Source of the DNA: Xiphophorus maculatus
Lineage: Eukaryota > Chordata > Actinopteri > Cyprinodontiformes > Poeciliidae
Reading direction: 5' to 3'
NCBI RefSeq assembly: GCF_002775205.1
Contig: NC_036447.1
Location: 26,146,501 to 26,210,500, forward strand
DNA: 64,000 nt
Both the position numbers and the translations under genes were made by a program. Positions 59,101 to 64,000 of the stretch are shown here, piece after piece (the stretch's first letter is position 1; each line of letters starts with the position of its first letter). The notes under the pieces are model-generated. The model was not told where the DNA came from. It ran no database searches and saw only the letters and a program-made list of their open reading frames with translations.

Positions 59101-60030
59101 CAGGGGTTGGACAATGAAACTGAAACAGCTGGTTTTAGACCACAATAACTTATTAGTATGGTGTAGGGCCTCCTTTTGCGGCCAATACAGCATCAATTCG
59201 TCTTGGGAATGACATATACAAGTCCTGCACAGTGGTCAGAGGGATTTTAAGCCATTCTTCTTGCAGGATAGTGGCCAGGTCACGACGTGATGCTGGTGGA
59301 GGAAAATGTTTCCTGACTCGCTCCTCCAAAACACCCCAAAGTGGCTCGATAATATTTAGATCTGGTGACTGTGCAGGCCATGGGAGATGTTCAACTTCAC
59401 TTTCAAGTTCATCAAACCAATCTTTCACCAGTCTTGCTGTGTGTATTGGTGCATTGTCATCCTGATACACGGCACCGCCTTCAGGATACAATGTTTGAAC
59501 CATTGGATGCACATGGTCCTCCAGAATGTTTCGGTAGTCCTTGGCAGTGACGCGCCCATCTAGCACAAGTATGGGGCCAAGGGAATGCCATGATATGGCA
59601 GCCCAAACCATCACTGATCCACCCCCATGCTTCACTCTGGGCATGCAACAGTCTGGGTGGTACGCTTCTTTGGGGCTTCTCCACACCGTAACTCTCCCGG
59701 ATGTGGGGAAAACAGTAATGGTGGACTCATCAGAGAACAATACATGTTTCACATTGTCCACAGCCCAAGATTTGCGCTCCTTGCACCATTGAAACCCACG
59801 TTTGGCATTGGCTATAGCAGCCCGGCCGTGTATATTGACCCTGTGGAGCTCCCGACGGACAGTTTTGGTGGAAACAGGAGAGTTGAGGTGCACATTTAAT
59901 TCTGCCGTGATTTGGGCAGCCGTGGTTTTATGTTTTTTGGATACAATCCGCGTTAGCACCCGAACATCCCTTTCAGACAGCTTCCTCTTGCGTCCACAGT
60001 TAATCCTGTTGGATGTGGTCCGTCCTGTAT
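59101..60030 (-). mobile_element. Tc1-like DNA transposon, truncated at its 5' side
   Basis: Left end CAGGGGTTGGACAATGAAAC is the terminal repeat of a common fish Tc1-like family. The transposase is on the minus strand (separate entry). The right end breaks off at about 60030 (GTCCGTCCTGTATATATG), so the second terminal repeat and the DNA-binding N-terminus of the transposase are gone. It cannot mobilise itself. Confidence 0.85.
59153..60030 (-). pseudogene. Tc1-like transposase, N-terminally truncated, catalytic core intact
   Basis: An uninterrupted minus-strand frame reads back from 60030 (GRKRKLSERDVRVLTRIVSKK) to the stop at 59153. The DDE catalytic triad is present: D in VLFSDEST, D in YQDDNAPIH, E in SPDLNIIEPLWG. 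The GGG..VMVWAAISW and RRIDAVLAAKGGPTPY motifs are typical. The paired helix-turn-helix DNA-binding N-terminus is missing. The phrase GRAAIANAKRGFQWC appears shorter than in related copies I know, suggesting a small in-frame deletion (from memory, not checked). Listed as pseudogene because no start and no binding domain remain. Confidence 0.85.
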
Positions 60031-60592
60031 ATATGTAATGGTCTCGCTATGGTGTCTTGAACCAATGCTAACCATCAGCCAAACTCCTTTCACACGAGTC
60101 AGGATTTGTCAGCTCCTCTTTATTTTCCATGTAGAACAGAGTGAAACTGCAAACACAAACAACTCAGAATAAGCTCAAAACAGCTAATAGAAATGTTTCA
60201 GATACAGTTACATAAGTACAAAACAACGCTACGTAATGGCCTAAAATATCTTAACGGCCTGCTAGCAATGACGTAGCAACAATCGACTCGCTGACATTTA
60301 TCTTCAGAACCAACATAAATTCAATAGACAACTCACTCGGCCTTACACGTTAACACAAACGCTCATTCTGAACTATAATATGTCACTTACAGACATTGCC
60401 TCGAAGAAACTGAACAGAATGCGACACCACAACAGACACATCAGTCCATCTGCTTCACCGCTAGCCGAACAAACGCCCTAAGCCACATAAAAGTAAAGCA
60501 TTTCCCCTTCCCCAAAACATCCAGTAGATGGCTGCAATGTGCCATACAAAATAAAGCACCCACAGTTCTCAGTTTACAAGACAACTTACAGG
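60031..60592. other. sequence of unknown origin replacing the transposon's right end
   Basis: Starts abruptly after the truncated Tc1 element and runs to the TA repeat. No coding motif. It could be another inserted repeat; no ends were recognised. Confidence 0.3.

Positions 60593-60595
<3 letters not shown>

Positions 60596-60666
<71 letters not shown>
60596..60666. repeat. (TA)n microsatellite
   Basis: About 35 TA units. Confidence 0.95.
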
Positions 60667-60667
<1 letters not shown>

Positions 60668-60701
60668 TGTATACATATTCTTATTATTTTTTGGAGATTA
60701 C

Positions 60702-61624
60702 CAGTGACGTGCGGTCAGGGGAGGCAGGTGAGGCAGTGCCTCACCAGCCATCATGGAAAGAAAGAAAATATATAATCATAAAGTAATTTAAATTGTTATA
60801 TTCATCCGGTGGTTTGTACTAAAAAATATTTATTTTTCATGTAGCTTCACCAATTTCGATTTTTATTTGTTCAAAATCGCTGAATTTTCTTATTTTCCCA
60901 TTCAAATGCTTGGAAGCGATGCCGGTGAGGCAGCAGCGAGCTCTGCCTCACCTTGGATTGCGCAACCCCTGGCTCTGCGCTGGCTGCTAAGCGGAGAGAG
61001 CATGTTGCTGTACGGCGTCAATAAAATGGTTTAAACAAATTTAATATGTGAACTTATTTCCAATAATTTAGGTTATGTATATAATGTACAGTGCTTTTTG
61101 TCACCAACTGTGTTTGTGTAACGTGTTTCGTGTAATGAGCGATTATAAACGGCAGAGAACAGGTTCGAGGTGAGGCAGGCAGTTCTCTTGCCTCATGGCA
61201 GGGGGCGCTCAAGATCCCAGACGTTCGTCTTGTTCACTCCTCAACTGCCGAGTAAGTGACAGCGAGCTAGGCTAAACGATTCGGGAAGCAAGTCAAGTGC
61301 AGCGATAGATTGATCTCCATTGAGACAGAGAGACTTTTAAAACTGAAGGAAGATAAGGAGGACTTCTATCGCAAAGTGACGGATGTTTTTGTGCAGAAGG
61401 AGCGACGCATGGACTTCATTTATAAGTAAAGGTAAGACAGTAATAACATTTATTTTGTTTTGTTTTTTAAGGAAATGTGTGTTTTGTGAGCTACAGTTTG
61501 TATGTGTAAGGATGCAGAAGTGAAACATAACCTGTAAACTGCTGTCAATCTATGCATCTATTTGCAAATCTGATTCTGATGACGTCAGTGCCTCACCAGC
61601 TATGAACCTCACCGCACGTCACTG
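60702..61624. mobile_element. non-autonomous hAT-type element with 8-bp target duplication
   Basis: A 923-bp element starting CAGTGACGTGCGGTCAGG and ending in the near-perfect inverse CCTCACCGCACGTCACTG. It is flanked by a perfect 8-bp direct repeat GAGATTAC (60694-60701 and 61625-61632). The subterminal words GTGAGGCA/TGCCTCAC recur at both ends. No transposase ORF. CAGTG ends with an 8-bp duplication indicate hAT. It lies between two TA microsatellites. Confidence 0.85.
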
Positions 61625-61629
61625 GAGAT

Positions 61630-61632
<3 letters not shown>

Positions 61633-61690
<58 letters not shown>
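61633..61690. repeat. (TA)n microsatellite
   Basis: About 29 TA units immediately right of the hAT-type element. Confidence 0.95.
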
Positions 61691-61693
<3 letters not shown>

Positions 61694-61858
61694 AAACCCA
61701 TGTTTGGTGGCAGTGTCTATTGAATCCTGTTTAATTGTTATATTTTTATAGTTATTGAAATGATTTGTACCCAAACTAATCCTGTTGTGTTTGTCTGTAT
61801 TTCTTTCTTTTTTTTAATTTTTTATTTTGTACTGATTCAACAGTAAATATATTTTATG

Positions 61859-61860
<2 letters not shown>

Positions 61861-61889
<29 letters not shown>
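61861..61889. repeat. (TTA)n microsatellite
   Basis: About ten TTA units. Confidence 0.9.
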
Positions 61890-62129
61890 GACTTGGGAGT
61901 GTAGTGCTTGTTGGGTCAGACGGTATTCTTTGACTCGCTTTCTGAAAGGCTAAAATTACTGCAGGTTTCACTCTTGTGCTTTTCCAGTAGGCCACGCCAG
62001 CGCTGTTCTGTTGCACAGCTTCCTTCCACAGTTGAGGCTTTCAGGGTGTTTTCAGCGCGGGTGGGTGTCAGCCGTGACCGACTAACTGTTGATAACGACG
62101 GTGCAGGCAAAAAACCTTATCAGCATTTT

Positions 62130-62303
62130 CTCTAAAGTCAAGAGTCCCGCAGCGAGCTGTCGGACTCCTGCTGGCTGCGGCTCCACCGGTGAGGAGCCTC
62201 GAGGTTCGGTCGGGTCCCCGGCCCCCCGGTGTGGCTCTCCGCCGAAGTCGGTGTCATCTTGCTCATGTTTTCCGCTCAGAATGGATCACGGCAACGTCTG
62301 GAA
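62130..62303 (+). promoter_or_regulatory. probable CpG-rich promoter/leader of galactosyltransferase gene 2
   Basis: A locally G+C- and CpG-rich block (for example TCCCGCAGCGAGC, GGTCGGGTCCCCGGCCCCCCGG) in A/T-rich surroundings, ending at the predicted start codon of the second gene. It contains an upstream ATG at 62281 opening a 12-codon frame that ends at 62319, overlapping the predicted start. Confidence 0.45.
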
Positions 62304-62341
62304 ATGTTCGGTGACGTGAAAGAACGCAATCCTTTACATAA
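62304..62341 (+). CDS. beta-1,3-galactosyltransferase-like gene 2, exon 1 (predicted)
   Basis: Predicted short first exon: ATG, 12 codons (MFGDVKERNPLH) plus two bases, then donor GTAAGA. Phase 2 gives AA joined to A of exon 2 (lysine), exactly the layout of gene 1. The protein would read MFGDVKERNPLHKKPLCHG into the membrane anchor. The evidence is the good donor, the matching phase and the CpG-rich block just before it. Other first exons cannot be excluded. Confidence 0.5.
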
Positions 62342-63716
62342 GTAAGATAATGCTTAAATTTGTATATTTCTTTCTGAGTTTACATTCCGTTGCAGGTGCT
62401 TCGTGACACTGTAAACTGTTGAGTTCCTATTATTTTTTTTGGAGATGAGTGGAGGGCGCGTTATGAGAAAAATAACCTATCATCAAAAATAATGCTTAGT
62501 AAATAAAGTTGCATATGCTGAAAAATATGTTTTTTAAATTAAAAAACATATTTTTTTAATATGTAAAAGACAAACGTTGGTTTTAGATAAAGCACGGCTA
62601 TCATTTTGTTCGCTGCAATAGAACAAATAACAGGAAGCATGGCAGATGTACTGATGTTGTGGCAAATAACAGCTAAGCTTTATCTTTTCAGAGAACATAA
62701 TTTGCTAAATAAAACCAACTTAGTCAGGGTGGGGTTTCCTGTTGCCCTAAGAAAAGTCTCATCAGCAGACAAACATTTAGAAATTAGAGAAGTTCAGCAC
62801 TTTTTACCCTGAAAAATGTTTGATTTTTGTTTCCTTTGCTTGTTTATATGTATGAGTATGATCAGAAACACTTACCGTATGTATTGGTTGCTTTAGTTTA
62901 TGGAAGAAAATTCAGTTCGATAAAAAATTTCAAATTTTGCTGGGACAGGTTGGGAAAGGGGCAAGAAAAGACTGAAAGTTGAGGGATGCAAAAAAAAGTA
63001 CTTGTTTGTAACATTCCTCTGGAGGACAGGGTAAACAGGTGATTGGGTATTAGAGGGGAGCATCTCCAAAAGGCTCAGTGATTCACGAGGAAGGATGGGC
63101 ACGGGTTCAACACTTCGAGTCCAACTATTTAGGTACAATGATCTTCAATGTACTACAATTGCGAGGAATCTTGCGATTTTATACCAAAAAGGAAAGGTGA
63201 TGTAGCACAGTGGTACACATGAACCGGGCACAACGTTTTTGGCAAGTTTTCCCGGCATCAACATTTCAATAAATGAAATAAAGTTTGTCCATTTGAACAT
63301 TAAATATCCTGAGTTTGTAGTGAATTCAGTTGAATATAGGATGAAAAGTATTTGCAAATAACCCAATTCTGTTATTTGCAGAATGAGGTAGTTATATTTT
63401 ACTTCATTGTAATTGGGTTATAATAAGGCCTTGAAGGAGCCCAGGAGTTTAGACTTATGATAATGAACTGTATTGGAAACGGAACAACTCAAACAGATGG
63501 CACAGTTTCATGTGCTGTATCAGATTATAATAGCAAAAGCTAATTTGCATCTGCGGTCTCTTGACAATTTACAAAAATGGACATACAACAATAAAATAAG
63601 ACAGAATGGACCAGAATCTGTGGCGCGACAAAGATTATGGCAAGGAGGGATTCCAGCTGTAAACACTTGGAGCTCATCACCAAATATGCTAACCCGTTTA
63701 ATTCTTTTCTCTACAG
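62342..63716 (+). other. intron of galactosyltransferase gene 2
   Basis: A 1.4-kb A/T-rich intron, with no recognised feature. Confidence 0.5.
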
Positions 63717-64000
63717 AAAACCTTTGTGTCATGGGAAGAAGTCGTCATTTCGTTTTTGGTTTCAGTTCCTGGTTCTTGTTTGCCTGCTGCTCCTCTGTCT
63801 CTTCTACACTGTGTGCAACAATACACTGTCACGTGGGAAAGGTGTTTCTGTCCAAAGTACCTGCAGCTGGCTTCCTGTCCAAACTCCTCGGGGTAACGCA
63901 CCGCCTTATCGAGTCCACCCAAAACACAGACTTGCGCTAAATGACATGAATGAAAACACAGAGCCACACCCTGCGCAGCAACAACCCGTTCAATACCATG
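63717..64000 (+). CDS. beta-1,3-galactosyltransferase-like gene 2, exon 2, cut by window edge
   Basis: Starts after TTTTCTCTACAG in phase 2. It encodes KPLCHGKKSSFRFW, a membrane anchor (FQFLVLVCLLLLCLFY), a short stem, then YRVHPKHRLALNDMNENTEPHPAQQQPVQYH. The last part closely parallels gene 1 (YLIHPKHRAFLNKMKEN ... NTEPHTTQQQRLQYHE), so this is a tandem paralogue. The catalytic domain lies beyond the right edge. Compared with gene 1, about ten residues are absent between ENT and EPH. Confidence 0.85.

Noticed and set aside
59541..59899. Plus-strand open frames across the Tc1-like element
   Set aside because: They are antisense shadows of the transposase, which has its DDE motifs on the minus strand.
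63731..63940. Plus-strand frame starting MGRSRHF near the right edge
   Set aside because: It is a different frame over the second galactosyltransferase exon. The correct frame shows the membrane anchor and the HPKHR motif shared with gene 1.

Overview
This window is vertebrate nuclear DNA, most likely from a teleost fish. The genes have spliced exons with GT/AG boundaries and long AT-rich introns. Microsatellites are frequent, and transposon families typical of fish genomes (Tc1-like, hAT-type, Rex3/RTE-like and L2-like LINEs, tRNA-derived SINEs) are scattered throughout. I see no bacterial, phage or CRISPR features. All calls come from reading the sequence; no database search was run.

Four genes and one gene relic are supportable. 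(1) At the left edge, on the minus strand, lies the 5' part of an immunoglobulin-superfamily receptor of the fish CD22-like type (five exons, 274-3223, running off the left edge). (2) In the centre, on the plus strand, a complete coding sequence for the zinc-finger transcription factor GLIS2 spans six coding exons (27096-38396) and predicts 509 residues. It has five C2H2 fingers, the conserved N-terminal SLDEPLDLKL motif and the conserved C-terminal tail. (3) Downstream of glis2, decayed copies of its exons 4, 5 and 6 lie in the same order and orientation (43214-46400), with intron flanks still alignable. This looks like a dead partial tandem duplicate. (4) Two tandem plus-strand beta-1,3-galactosyltransferase-like genes follow. 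The first is complete (47634-54913, 395 residues); the second is cut by the right edge (62304-64000). They share a two-exon layout: a very short first coding exon joined by a phase-2 intron to one large exon carrying the membrane anchor and, in the complete copy, the whole catalytic domain.

Region by region: 1-3.2 kb Ig receptor; 3.2-27 kb gene-poor DNA with two hAT-type elements carrying perfect 8-bp target duplications, old Tc1 and LINE debris, long CA and CATC repeats and one doubtful small ORF; 27-41 kb glis2 with an uninterrupted 20-serine AGC tract in exon 2; 41-47 kb a SINE with target duplication, LINE 3' ends and the glis2 relic; 47-55 kb the first galactosyltransferase; 55-62 kb an L2-like LINE, a truncated Tc1-like element with an intact catalytic core, and a third hAT-type element beside TA microsatellites; 62-64 kb the second galactosyltransferase.

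The genes do not form a pathway. GLIS2 acts in the nucleus, the galactosyltransferases in the Golgi and the Ig receptor at the cell surface. Their proximity reflects chromosomal neighbourhood only.
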